Source: Pseudomonas poae
GTDB taxonomy: Bacteria > Pseudomonadota > Gammaproteobacteria > Pseudomonadales > Pseudomonadaceae
Assembly (NCBI GenBank): GCA_028869255.1
Contig: CP110972.1
Coordinates: forward strand, 5,742,001 to 5,806,000
Direction: 5' to 3'
Length of the DNA: 64,000 bases
In this document: piece by piece, positions 38,736 to 47,303 of the stretch
Numbering within the stretch: the first letter of the stretch is position 1
Layout: each line of letters opens with the position of its first letter
Program-made: the position numbers and the translations under genes
Notes under the pieces: model-generated
What the model saw: the letters and a program-made list of their open reading frames with translations, nothing else
Databases searched by the model: none
What the model was told of the DNA's origin: nothing

Positions 38736-38847
38736 TGTGGCGAGCGGGCTTGCCCGCGTTGGGCTGCGCAGCGGCCCCAAAAAAGCGGGAGCGCTGCGCA
38801 CTCCAACGCGGGCAAGCCCGCTCGCCACGAAAGCCCGCTCGCCACAT
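38736..38847. repeat. REP pair plus partial third copy (GTGGCGAGCGGGC subtype)
   Basis: TGTGGCGAGCGGGCTTGCCC is followed by its complement ending GGGCAAGCCCGCTCGCCAC at 38829, then an extra truncated copy AAGCCCGCTCGCCAC. This uses a GCGAGCGGGC core, a different subtype from the GGGAGCGGGC pairs. Confidence 0.85.
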
Positions 38848-38856
38848 AAGCAATGT

Positions 38857-40161
38857 CTACAGCTCGATGCGTTCGACCTTGCCGACCAGCAGCACGTAGG
38901 AAAGCGCCCCCAACAAAGCGAGCACTGCGATATAGGTGATCGCCGGCGCAAAAGAATCGCCGGTGGCCAAAAAGCCAATCACGATCGGCGTGGCAATCGC
39001 CGACAGGTTGCCGATGAAGTTGAACACCCCACCGGTCAGCCCCAACAGCCGCGCCGGTGCCAGGGTCGACACCAGTGACCAGGTGATCGACGCCAGGCCA
39101 TTGCCGAAAAACGCCAGCGCCAGAAACGCGATGACCCACGCGGTGGAATCCACATAGTTGGCGCCAATGATCGCCGTGGAAATCAGCAACCCGCCAATAA
39201 TCGGTAATTTGCGCGCAAAGCCCACCGACGCCCCTCGGCGTATCAGCCAGTCGGAAAAAATCCCCGAACACAGCACCCCGACAAACGCGGCCAAGAAGGG
39301 CAGTGAGGCCAGCAGGCCGGATTTGATGAAGTCCATCCCGCGATATTTCACCAGATAGGTCGGAAACCACGTCAGAAAAAACCACAGTGTGGAGTTCAGG
39401 CAGAACTGCCCCAGGTAGATGCCCCAGAGCTTGCGCTTGCTCAGCACAATGCCCAGGTCGACCCAACTGAACGGCGCCTTGGTGGCTTGCGCCTGCATGT
39501 CCACCAAGCCGCCGCCGTCGCGGATCAATTCGATTTCAGCGGCATTCGCGCCCTTGAAATCCTTCGGCTCGCGATACACCGCGTACCAGATCAACGCCCA
39601 CACAATGCCCACACCACCGGTGGCGACAAACACCATGTGCCAGCCGAATGCGTGCTGCAGCCAGGCCAGTACCGGCGTCAGAAACGCCAGCCCGACAAAC
39701 TGCCCCGAGGTGTATACGCCAATCGCCGTGGCGCGCTCGCGCTCTGGAAACCAAGTGGTGACCACACGGCTGTTGATCGGATACGCCGGCGCTTCGAGGG
39801 CGCCGACGGCCATGCGCAGCACAAACAGCGCGATAAAGCTGGCAGCGAACCCGAGCATCACCGTGGCGATCGACCATAGCAGCAGGGCGACGGTGTAGAG
39901 AATGCGCGGGGGCACGCGGTCGACCAGCCAGCCGCCGGGGATCTGCATGGCGGCGTAAGTCCAGCCGAACGCAGAGAAAATCAGCCCGACATGCACCGGG
40001 TCGATCCCCAGTTCAGTGGTCAGCGCCGGGGCGGCAATCGACAGGTTGCTGCGGTCGAGGTAGTTGATCACCACGGTGATAAACAGCAGCACCATGATGA
40101 AAAAGCGCTTTCTGCTAGGCGTGACGAGAGAAGCCTGCCCGCTGAAGGATTCAGGGTGCAT
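38857..40161 (-). CDS. dgoT: MFS transporter, D-galactonate type
   Basis: A 434-residue 12-helix major facilitator of the anion:cation symporter (ACS) group: VVINYLDRSNLSIAAP in helix 1, GWLVDRVPPRILYTVALLLWS in loop 2-3 and EAPAYPINSRVVTTWFPERERATAIGVYTSGQFVG. The start at 40161 (MHPESFSGQ) is chosen over an upstream ATG. It follows dgoD on the same strand, supporting uptake of D-galactonate. Confidence 0.85.
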   Translation of the reverse strand: MHPESFSGQASLVTPSRKRFFIMVLLFITVVINYLDRSNLSIAAPALTTELGIDPVHVGLIFSAFGWTYAAMQIPGGWLVDRVPPRILYTVALLLWSIATVMLGFAASFIALFVLRMAVGALEAPAYPINSRVVTTWFPERERATAIGVYTSGQFVGLAFLTPVLAWLQHAFGWHMVFVATGGVGIVWALIWYAVYREPKDFKGANAAEIELIRDGGGLVDMQAQATKAPFSWVDLGIVLSKRKLWGIYLGQFCLNSTLWFFLTWFPTYLVKYRGMDFIKSGLLASLPFLAAFVGVLCSGIFSDWLIRRGASVGFARKLPIIGGLLISTAIIGANYVDSTAWVIAFLALAFFGNGLASITWSLVSTLAPARLLGLTGGVFNFIGNLSAIATPIVIGFLATGDSFAPAITYIAVLALLGALSYVLLVGKVERIEL

Positions 40162-40218
40162 GGGGGTGCCTCTTGTTATGTTTATTGAGGACAAATCTTG
40201 CTGAAGAAACCGGGATCA

Positions 40219-40312
40219 AATGTGGGAGCGGGCTTGCTCGCGAAGGCGGAGTGTCAGTCAACACATCTGCGGCTGATAGACCGCTTTCGCGAGCAAGCCC
40301 GCTCCCACATTG
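40219..40312. repeat. REP pair (inverted), inside dgo operon
   Basis: AAATGTGGGAGCGGGCTTGCTCGCGAA faces its complement; about 45 bp between. It lies in the 180-bp gap between dgoD and dgoT, both minus strand. Confidence 0.9.
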
Positions 40313-40341
40313 ATTGGGTTTTCACTTCAGGTTCGCGGTGC

Positions 40342-41490
40342 TCACCACTCCGCAAAGCTGCCGTCGGCATGCCGCCAGATCGGGTTGCGCCAGCGGTGGC
40401 CGATGGCGGCGCGTTCGATCACGTATTCCTCGTTGATCTCGATGCCCAGGCCCGGCCCGTTGGGGATCTTCACAAAGCCCTGGTCATAGTCGAACACGCC
40501 CGGGTCGCGCACGTAGTCGAGCAGGTCGTTGCTCTCGTTGTAGTGAATGCCCAGGCTCTGCTCCTGGATAAATGCGTTGTAGCAAACCGCGTCCAGTTGC
40601 AGGCAGGCCGCCAAGGCAATCGGGCCCAGCGGGCAGTGCAGCGCCAGGGCCACGTCGTAGGCTTCGGCCATGTTGGCGATCTTGCGGGTTTCGGTGATGC
40701 CGCCGGCGTGGGAGGCGTCCGGCTGGATGATGTCGACATAGCCTTCGCTGAGCACGCGCTTGAAGTCCCAACGCGAGAACAGGCGCTCGCCCAGGGCAAT
40801 TGGTGTGCTGGTCAGCGGCGCCAATTCCTTGAGCGCTTCGTAGTTTTCGCTGAGCACCGGCTCTTCGATGAACATCAGTTTGTACGGGTCCAGCTCTTTC
40901 ATCAGCACCTTGGCCATGGGCTTGTGCACGCGGCCATGGAAGTCGACGCCGATACCCACGTTAGGCCCGACCGCATCGCGCACGGCCGCCACGTTGGCCA
41001 GGGCCAGGTCGACTTTTTCGAAGCTGTCGACAAACTGCAACTCTTCGGTACCGTTCATTTTCACCGCAGTAAAGCCACGGGCCACCGCCTCTTTGGCGGC
41101 GCGGGCGGTGTCGGCAGGGCGATCGCCGCCGATCCATGAGTACACGCGGATCTTGTCGCGTACCTGGCCGCCCAGCAGGTCGCTGACCGACACGCCCAGG
41201 GCCTTGCCCTTGATGTCCCACAGCGCCTGGTCGATCCCGGCCAGCGCGCTCATGTGCACAGCGCCGCCACGGTAGAAGCCGCCGCGATAGAGCACGGTCC
41301 AGATATCTTCAATATTGCGTGGGTCTTTGCCGATCAGGTAGTCGGACAGTTCTTCGACCGCCGCCGCCACGGTGTGGGCACGGCCCTCAACCACGGGTTC
41401 ACCCCAGCCGGTCACGCCCTGGTCGGTTTCGACCTTGAGGAAGCACCAGCGCGGCGGGACGATAAAGGTCGTCAGTTTGGTGATTTTCAT
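40342..41490 (-). CDS. dgoD: Galactonate dehydratase
   Basis: A 382-residue enolase-superfamily enzyme that dehydrates D-galactonate to 2-dehydro-3-deoxygalactonate. It shows [31 protein letters not shown] at the N-terminus, [15 protein letters not shown] (metal/His region), [12 protein letters not shown] (metal ligand) and [12 protein letters not shown]. It is third in the dgoKADT order, 48 bp after dgoA. Confidence 0.95.
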   Translation of the reverse strand: MKITKLTTFIVPPRWCFLKVETDQGVTGWGEPVVEGRAHTVAAAVEELSDYLIGKDPRNIEDIWTVLYRGGFYRGGAVHMSALAGIDQALWDIKGKALGVSVSDLLGGQVRDKIRVYSWIGGDRPADTARAAKEAVARGFTAVKMNGTEELQFVDSFEKVDLALANVAAVRDAVGPNVGIGVDFHGRVHKPMAKVLMKELDPYKLMFIEEPVLSENYEALKELAPLTSTPIALGERLFSRWDFKRVLSEGYVDIIQPDASHAGGITETRKIANMAEAYDVALALHCPLGPIALAACLQLDAVCYNAFIQEQSLGIHYNESNDLLDYVRDPGVFDYDQGFVKIPNGPGLGIEINEEYVIERAAIGHRWRNPIWRHADGSFAEW

Positions 41491-41538
41491 CTGTTATCTC
41501 TCTTATAGATGCGGCGCCTGTGGGCGCGGAACTTGATA

Positions 41539-42159
41539 TCAGCTCAGGGCTTTCCAGGCGGCGACATACGCCTGGGCACGGCTCGCGACCTGATCCACTG
41601 TCATACCCGGTTTGAACAACCCGGAACCCAGCCCGAACCCTTTGGCGCCGGCCTCGATAAACACCTGCATGTTGTCGGGGGTCACGCCGCCCACCGGCAG
41701 CAACAAGGTACCCGCCGGCAATACCGCCAGCCACGCCTTGATCACCGAAGGGCCCATCTGCTCGGCCGGGAACAGCTTCAACACATCGGCGCCTTCGGTC
41801 AGTGCGGCGAACGCTTCGGTGGGGGTGGCCACACCCGGCGACAGATACAGACCCGCCGCTTTGGCTGCACGCAACACCTTGGGATCGCTGTGGGGCATGA
41901 CGATCACTTGGCCACCGGCGGCTTTGACCTGCTCGACCTGCTCCGGCGTCAACACCGTGCCCGCGCCGATCAGGCAATCGGCGGGCAGGCTGTCGCGCAG
42001 GGTGCGGATGCTGGTGTAGGGGTCGGGCGAATTCAGTGGGACTTCGATCACGCGAAAACCGGCCTGATACAGCACCTGGCCGATCGCCTCGGCTTCGTCC
42101 GGTCGTACGCCGCGCAGGATTGCGATCAAACCGTTATGTGCGAGTGCTTGCTTGAGCAT
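41539..42159 (-). CDS. dgoA: 2-dehydro-3-deoxy-6-phosphogalactonate aldolase
   Basis: A 206-residue class I aldolase. The Schiff-base lysine is in DVLKLFPAEQMGP, with IGAGTVLTPEQVEQVKAAGGQ and PLNSPDPYTSIRTL typical of the KDPGal type. It cleaves the DgoK product to pyruvate and glyceraldehyde 3-phosphate. Starts at 42159, one base from the dgoK stop. Confidence 0.93.
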   Translation of the reverse strand: MLKQALAHNGLIAILRGVRPDEAEAIGQVLYQAGFRVIEVPLNSPDPYTSIRTLRDSLPADCLIGAGTVLTPEQVEQVKAAGGQVIVMPHSDPKVLRAAKAAGLYLSPGVATPTEAFAALTEGADVLKLFPAEQMGPSVIKAWLAVLPAGTLLLPVGGVTPDNMQVFIEAGAKGFGLGSGLFKPGMTVDQVASRAQAYVAAWKALS

Positions 42160-42160
42160 G

Positions 42161-43120
42161 TCAGGCCTCCGTTGCAGGTTGAGTGAGCCCGGCCGCCACT
42201 GCCAATTGCCACAAGCCACGCTCGGTGGCCTCCTGCGCCAGGCTGACGTGGGCGAAGCCGCACAGGGCGAGGGCGCGTTGGTAGCGGGCGCAGAGGGCGG
42301 CGGCGCCGACCAGGATGATGGGCGTGTGTTTTGCCTGGTCCGGCAAGCCGGCCAGTTCATAGCCAATCAGCAGGCCGGACAGGTAATCGGGTTGTTGCTC
42401 GGGGGCCAGTTCGCCGGTCAACCCCAGGCTACGGGCGCTGAACAACGTCGACAGCACGCCACGACGGCCGTCTTTTGACTGCGACACGTGCACGCCGCGA
42501 TCAAAGGCGTCGGCCTGGAACTGCTCGGAGGTCTTCTGAGTGCGCCCCAGGATGCTGTGCTTGCTCATGACCGCGAACAGCTCGCCGGTCATGAAGGTGT
42601 CGAAGTGCGTGATGCAGCCACCCGCCACTTCTACCCATTTGGAATGGCTGCCGGGCAGGCCGATCAACACCTCGGCACCGAGGCCCTGCAGCACGCCGAG
42701 CACTTGGGTTTCTTCGCCGCGCATTACATTGGGCAAGCCGACCTGCTCGATCACGCCGGGCACGATATGCACCTGCACACCGCGCAGGCTGCGCACGCTG
42801 TGCAGCGCCTGGCTGAGGCTGGCGACATCGACGGGGGTGTTGCGATAGGCCGCTTCGCTCCAGCCCTGGGCGCTGCCGACCATGCCGCAAGCGATCACCG
42901 GCAAGCCCGGTTGGGCGTCGAGCCAATCGCCGCAGGCTGCATCGAACGCCAACTCGAAGCCGTTGTTGCACTGAACGCCGGCAATCTCGCGCGGTTCGCA
43001 AGGCAGGTGCATGATCCCGAAGGCCAGCGAACGCTGTTCGAGCACAGCGCCGGCCTGGCCGAGTTTATAAGCCCGGAGGGAGCTGGTCCCCCAATCGAGC
43101 GCGATCAATTGCGCCTGCAT
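42161..43120 (-). CDS. dgoK: 2-dehydro-3-deoxygalactonokinase
   Basis: A 319-residue sugar kinase: ALDWGTSSLRAYKL nucleotide-binding start, IACGMVGSAQGWSEAAYRNTPVD, GLPGSHSKWVEV and DTFMTGELFAVM. It phosphorylates the DgoD product. The start MQAQLIALDWG at 43120 has AGGTGA upstream. First gene of the operon. Confidence 0.93.
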   Translation of the reverse strand: MQAQLIALDWGTSSLRAYKLGQAGAVLEQRSLAFGIMHLPCEPREIAGVQCNNGFELAFDAACGDWLDAQPGLPVIACGMVGSAQGWSEAAYRNTPVDVASLSQALHSVRSLRGVQVHIVPGVIEQVGLPNVMRGEETQVLGVLQGLGAEVLIGLPGSHSKWVEVAGGCITHFDTFMTGELFAVMSKHSILGRTQKTSEQFQADAFDRGVHVSQSKDGRRGVLSTLFSARSLGLTGELAPEQQPDYLSGLLIGYELAGLPDQAKHTPIILVGAAALCARYQRALALCGFAHVSLAQEATERGLWQLAVAAGLTQPATEA

Positions 43121-43164
43121 CGCTTCACCTGAAATGAGTGGGTGCTGAAAAAAGCAGATGAGCG

Positions 43165-43194
43165 AATATAAACCTATGCCTGGCAATATCTCAA
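43165..43194 (-). promoter_or_regulatory. Candidate sigma-70 promoter of dgoKADT
   Basis: On the minus strand TTGAGA is separated by 18 bp from TATATT, both near consensus, 45 bp before dgoK. The surrounding 43140-43235 is markedly AT-rich and could hold a regulator operator. Confidence 0.5.
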
Positions 43195-43230
43195 TATATA
43201 AATAACAGTCCCATATATCGGGTTTATATA

Positions 43231-43267
43231 GAAAAAATCCCGTCGCCTTGGCACAAGTCGACGGGAT
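43231..43267 (-). terminator. Rho-independent terminator of the DOPA-dioxygenase-like gene
   Basis: On the minus strand ATCCCGTCG, a 13-base loop, CGACGGGAT and then TTTTTTC: a 9-bp stem and U-run, 16 bp after the stop at 43283. It insulates the dgo promoter from the upstream gene. Confidence 0.85.
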
Positions 43268-43282
43268 GGGCAGGCACAGTGG

Positions 43283-43609
43283 TTAAAAACCAGACAGGTC
43301 CAGCTCACGCATCGCGCCCATCCAGATCGCGTAATCGGTGTGGTCCTTGAGGTCATCGCCGGTATCGGGGTGCAGGAACACCACCAGGCCATTGCGATTG
43401 AGCGCCAACCACGGCAGCACCACGCCGATGTATTCGGCGTCGAACGCCAGCTGGCAGCTCCAGTCCGGGTGCGGGCCCACCGGCCGTTCATGCACACGGC
43501 CCATGCGCAGTGGGAACAGCTTCGCGCCGTCCTCACATAAGGTGCGCGCCTGGTCGAGGGTGCTGGCGTCGAAGTAGATATGGGCGTGGTAGCCCTTGAT
43601 ACGTTGCAT
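43283..43609 (-). CDS. DOPA 4,5-dioxygenase family protein
   Basis: A 108-residue protein matching the small DOPA-dioxygenase-type family: KGYHAHIYFDASTLDQA (His pair), RPVGPHPDWSCQLAF, VVFLHPDTGDDLKDHTDYAIWMG. The histidine spacing suggests a metal site. No pigment or betalain-like pathway is nearby; the substrate is unknown. Start at 43609. Confidence 0.8.
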   Translation of the reverse strand: MQRIKGYHAHIYFDASTLDQARTLCEDGAKLFPLRMGRVHERPVGPHPDWSCQLAFDAEYIGVVLPWLALNRNGLVVFLHPDTGDDLKDHTDYAIWMGAMRELDLSGF

Positions 43610-43640
43610 GGCAGGCTCCGGAATCAAGATGCGCCAGATC

Positions 43641-44590
43641 CTAGACCGCAATCGAGGGCAGGGCCAGCCCGGTCAGTGACTGCGCACTGCTGGCCTGTTC
43701 CGCCAGCAGCCAGTCGACAAACCGTTCAACCAACTGCCCGCGACGTTTGCGCTGGGGCTGCACCACGTAATACCCGAAGCGCGAGACCACCGTGTCGCCG
43801 ATCGGCCGGCACAGCCAGTTCTGCTCCAGCAAATTATCCACCAGGTGGCGCCAGCCGATGGCCACGCCCTGGCCGGCAATCGCGGCCTGGATCAGCAGGG
43901 TGTAGTTATCGAAACGCAGTTGGCCGGGGGTGGGCGTGGCAGTGATGCCCAGTTCGCGAAACACCCCGCTCCAGTCGAACCACTGGCTGTTGTTTTCCTG
44001 GCGCAGGTGCAGCAAAGGCACGTCATGCAGGTTCTGCAGGGTCAGCGGCGTGGCCTGGCCCTTGAGCCATTGCGGGCTGCACACCGGGAACACTTCTTCA
44101 TTGAACAGCCACAGGCTGTCGCCCTGCTTGAAGCGGCCATCACCGAACAGCACCGCTACGTCGATATCGCTGCGCAAGGTCGCGTGGTTACGTTCGCTGG
44201 TGACCAGGCTTACATCCACTTGGGGGTTGGCTTGGTGGAAGCGGTGCAAACGCGGCATCAACCAGTAGGCGGCGAAGGCAAAGTCGGTGGCCACTTGCAG
44301 CACTTCGTGCTGGTCCTGCTGGGTGATTGCGCTCAGCCCTGGTTGATGGTCTGCAAACCGCCTTGCACGTGCTCGAACAACAGCGCGCCGGCGTCGGTCA
44401 ACTCAATGCCACGGTAGATCCGGTCAAACAGGCGAATCGCCAACTGTTCTTCAAGGCGTTTGATCTGTTGGCTGATGGCCGGCTGCGTGGTGCCCAGCTC
44501 CATCGCGGCGGCGGTGAAACTGCGGTGGCGCGCCGCCGCTTCAAAGGCACGCAGCAGGTCGAGGGACATCTCACCCAGGGCTTCATACAT
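43641..44590 (-). pseudogene. LysR-type regulator of choline-O-sulfate use, frameshifted
   Basis: The N-terminal 85 codons from 44590 encode a normal HTH (LDLLRAFEAAARHRSFTAAAMELGTTQPAISQQIKRLEEQL) and stop at TGA 44335-44333. The frame shifted by one base then continues LSAITQQDQHEVLQVATDFAFAAYWLMPRLHRF to 43641, a full effector domain. One base appears to be missing in the GGG run at 44337-44339. Joined length is about 317 residues, normal for LysR. It is divergent from betC, so it is the expected regulator. A true mutation and a sequence error look equally possible. Confidence 0.85.
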
Positions 44591-44621
44591 AAGCTGTGCT
44601 TATCCTGAGACATTGCTTTTC

Positions 44622-44637
44622 ATGGGCTTTACCCCAT
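44622..44637. promoter_or_regulatory. Candidate operator upstream of betC
   Basis: ATGGG-CTTTAC-CCCAT is a perfect 5-bp dyad with a 6-bp spacer in the 104-bp gap between the LysR gene and betC; another ATGGG occurs at 44643. Consistent with a LysR site but not proven. Confidence 0.35.
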
Positions 44638-44694
44638 TTTCCATGGGCTGCATGCTCATTCGCATAAACACCGCCTATGGAATGCCGATAGATC

Positions 44695-46209
44695 ATGAAG
44701 CGCAAGAACATTCTTTTCATCATGGCCGATCAAATGGCCGCGCCGATGCTGCCGTTCTACGGACCTTCCCCGATCAAGCTGCCCAACTTGAGCCGCCTCG
44801 CCGCACAAGGCGTGGTGTTTGACGCCGCCTACTGCAACAGCCCGCTGTGCGCGCCGTCGCGCTTTACCCTGGTCAGCGGCCAGCTGCCGAGCAAGATCGG
44901 CGCCTACGACAACGCGGCGGATTTGCCCGCCGACGTACCGACCTATGCCCACTACCTGCGCCGCCTCGGCTACCGCACCGCGCTGTCGGGCAAGATGCAC
45001 TTTTGTGGCCCGGACCAACTGCACGGCTATGAAGAACGCCTGACCAGCGACATCTATCCCGCCGACTACGGCTGGGCGGTGAACTGGGACGAACCGGACG
45101 TACGCCCCAGCTGGTACCACAACATGTCCTCGGTGCTGCAAGCCGGCCCGTGCGTGCGCACCAACCAGCTGGATTTCGACGAAGAGGTGGTGTTCAAGGC
45201 CCAGCAGTACCTGTTCGACCATATCCGCGAAGACGGCGACCAGCCGTTCTGCCTGACGGTATCGATGACTCACCCCCACGACCCGTACACCATTCCCAAG
45301 CCGTTCTGGGACCTGTACGACGACGCCGACATCCCTTTGCCTACGACGCCAGCCCAGGCCGATCTCGACCCGCATTCCCAGCGCCTGCTCAAGGTCTACG
45401 ACCTGTGGGACAAGCCGCTGCCTGTGGATAAGATCCGCGATGCACGCCGTGCCTACTTCGGCGCGTGCAGCTATATCGACAGCAATGTCGGCAAACTCCT
45501 GCAAACCCTGGAAGACACCGGCCTGGCCGACGATACGATCATCATCTTCTCCGGCGACCACGGCGACATGCTCGGCGAGCGCGGCCTCTGGTACAAAATG
45601 CACTGGTTTGAAATGGCCGCGCGCGTGCCGCTGCTGGTCAGTGCGCCAGGGCAGTTTGCCGCTGGCCGCGTGACCCACGCAGTGTCCACCGCCGACCTGC
45701 TGCCGACCCTGGTGGAACTGGCCGGTGGCGAGCTGGACCCACGCCTGCCGCTGGACGGCCGTTCGCTGGTCCCGCACTTGCAGGGGCAGGGCGGGCACGA
45801 CGAAGTGTTTGGCGAGTACATGGCCGAGGGCACCGTCAGCCCGTTGATGATGATTCGCCGGGGCGCCTACAAATTCATCTACAGCGAAGACGACCCTTGT
45901 CTACTGTTCGATGTGCACAACGACCCGCACGAGCGGGAGAACCTCAGCCAGTCACCGGAACACCGGCCACTGTTCGAGGCGTTTTTGAGTGAGGCGCGGG
46001 CCAAATGGGACATCCCGGCGATCCACCAGCAGGTGCTCGCCAGCCAACGCCGTCGCCGCCTGGTATTTGAGGCGCTGACCCACGGCAAGCTGAAGAGCTG
46101 GGATCACCAGCCGCTGGTAGACGCCAGTCAGCAATACATGCGCAACCATATCGACCTCGACGACCTGGAGCGCAAGGCACGTTATCCACAACCCTGCCAA
46201 AACCAATAA
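44695..46209 (+). CDS. betC: Choline sulfatase
   Basis: A 504-residue type I sulfatase. The formylglycine motif is CAPSR with Cys52 (C-x-P-S-R), preceded by FDAAYCNSPL. MKRKNILFIMADQM and ISGDHG-type FSGDHGDMLGERGLWYKM carry metal ligands. It releases choline and sulfate from choline-O-sulfate in the cytoplasm. The following gene starts 16 bp downstream. Confidence 0.94.
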   Translation: MKRKNILFIMADQMAAPMLPFYGPSPIKLPNLSRLAAQGVVFDAAYCNSPLCAPSRFTLVSGQLPSKIGAYDNAADLPADVPTYAHYLRRLGYRTALSGKMHFCGPDQLHGYEERLTSDIYPADYGWAVNWDEPDVRPSWYHNMSSVLQAGPCVRTNQLDFDEEVVFKAQQYLFDHIREDGDQPFCLTVSMTHPHDPYTIPKPFWDLYDDADIPLPTTPAQADLDPHSQRLLKVYDLWDKPLPVDKIRDARRAYFGACSYIDSNVGKLLQTLEDTGLADDTIIIFSGDHGDMLGERGLWYKMHWFEMAARVPLLVSAPGQFAAGRVTHAVSTADLLPTLVELAGGELDPRLPLDGRSLVPHLQGQGGHDEVFGEYMAEGTVSPLMMIRRGAYKFIYSEDDPCLLFDVHNDPHERENLSQSPEHRPLFEAFLSEARAKWDIPAIHQQVLASQRRRRLVFEALTHGKLKSWDHQPLVDASQQYMRNHIDLDDLERKARYPQPCQNQ

Positions 46210-46225
46210 ATACAGAGGGAAGGCC

Positions 46226-47140
46226 ATGCAAAAGTTAACTGCGGTAGTGGGCATGCTGGTGCTGAGCAGCGCCAATGCGTACGCGGACACCAGCTGTGAC
46301 ACGGTGAAGATGGCCGATCCGGGCTGGAGCGACATTGCCGCCACCAATGCCATCGCCGGTTTTCTGCTGACCGGCATGGGCTACAAGGCCAAGGTCGACA
46401 CCCTGGCGGTGCCGATCACCTTTGGCGGGCTCAAGGACGGCCAGGTGGATGTGTTCCTCGGCAACTGGATGCCGGCGCAGCAGGGCTTCTATGACAAGTT
46501 CGTGGCCAATGGCGACGTGGTGCAATTGGCGAAAAACCTCGACGGCACCGAGTTCACCCTCGCCGTACCGGACTATGTGTGGGACGCCGGTGTGCATGAC
46601 TTTGCCGACTTGAACAAATTTGCCGACAAGTTCGACAAGAAGATCTACGGCATCGGCTCCGGCGCGCCGGCGAATATCTCGTTGCAGGAAATCATCAAGA
46701 AGAATGACTTCAACCTCGGCCAATGGAAGCTGGTCGAATCCAGCGAACAGGCGATGCTGGCCGAAGTGTCGCGGGCGGTGAAGAAGCAGAAATTCGTCAC
46801 CTTCCTCGGCTGGACCCCGCACCCGATGAACGTGCAGTTGAAAATGCACTACCTCAAAGGCGGCGAGAAATATTTTGGTGACACCGGCAGCGTGTATACC
46901 CTGACCCGCAAAGGCTATGCCCAGGCGTGCCCGAATGTAGGAAAACTGCTGACCAACCTGAGTTTCACCCAGGAGATGGAGAACAGCATCATGGCTGAAG
47001 TGACCCATAAAAAGGTCAGCAATGCCGATGCGGCAAAGGCGTGGATCAAGGCTAACCCGGCGGTGTTGGACAAGTGGCTGGACGGGGTGAAAACAGTGGA
47101 TGGCCAGGATGCATTGGCCGCTGTAAAAGCCAAGCTCTAA
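46226..47140 (+). CDS. choX: Choline ABC transporter substrate-binding protein ChoX
   Basis: A 304-residue periplasmic protein with a signal ending NAYADTS. Aromatic ligand-box residues occur in DPGWSDIAATNAIAGFLL, FLGNWMPAQQGFYDKF, YVWDAGVHDF and FLGWTPHPMN. It binds choline or a related quaternary amine. No permease or ATPase genes are adjacent, so it must use a remote permease. Confidence 0.9.
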   Translation: MQKLTAVVGMLVLSSANAYADTSCDTVKMADPGWSDIAATNAIAGFLLTGMGYKAKVDTLAVPITFGGLKDGQVDVFLGNWMPAQQGFYDKFVANGDVVQLAKNLDGTEFTLAVPDYVWDAGVHDFADLNKFADKFDKKIYGIGSGAPANISLQEIIKKNDFNLGQWKLVESSEQAMLAEVSRAVKKQKFVTFLGWTPHPMNVQLKMHYLKGGEKYFGDTGSVYTLTRKGYAQACPNVGKLLTNLSFTQEMENSIMAEVTHKKVSNADAAKAWIKANPAVLDKWLDGVKTVDGQDALAAVKAKL

Positions 47141-47164
47141 ACCATCCCTGTGGGAACTGGCTTT

Positions 47165-47251
47165 TGTGGGAGCTGGCTTGCCTGCGATGCAGACGGCTCG
47201 GTCTGTCAGTTAGACCGAGGGGATGCTATCGCAGGCAAGCCAGCTCCCACA
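47165..47251. repeat. REP pair (inverted)
   Basis: TGTGGGAGCTGGCTTGCCTGCGATG faces ATCGCAGGCAAGCCAGCTCCCACA across about 35 bp; a further partial copy TGTGGGAACTGGC lies at 47150. CTGGC subtype, between choX and the SulP gene on the same strand. Confidence 0.9.
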
Positions 47252-47303
47252 GGGGCCGGTGTGTACTGATACTCTGAGCCAAACCTTTCTACCCGAGCCT
47301 GCG

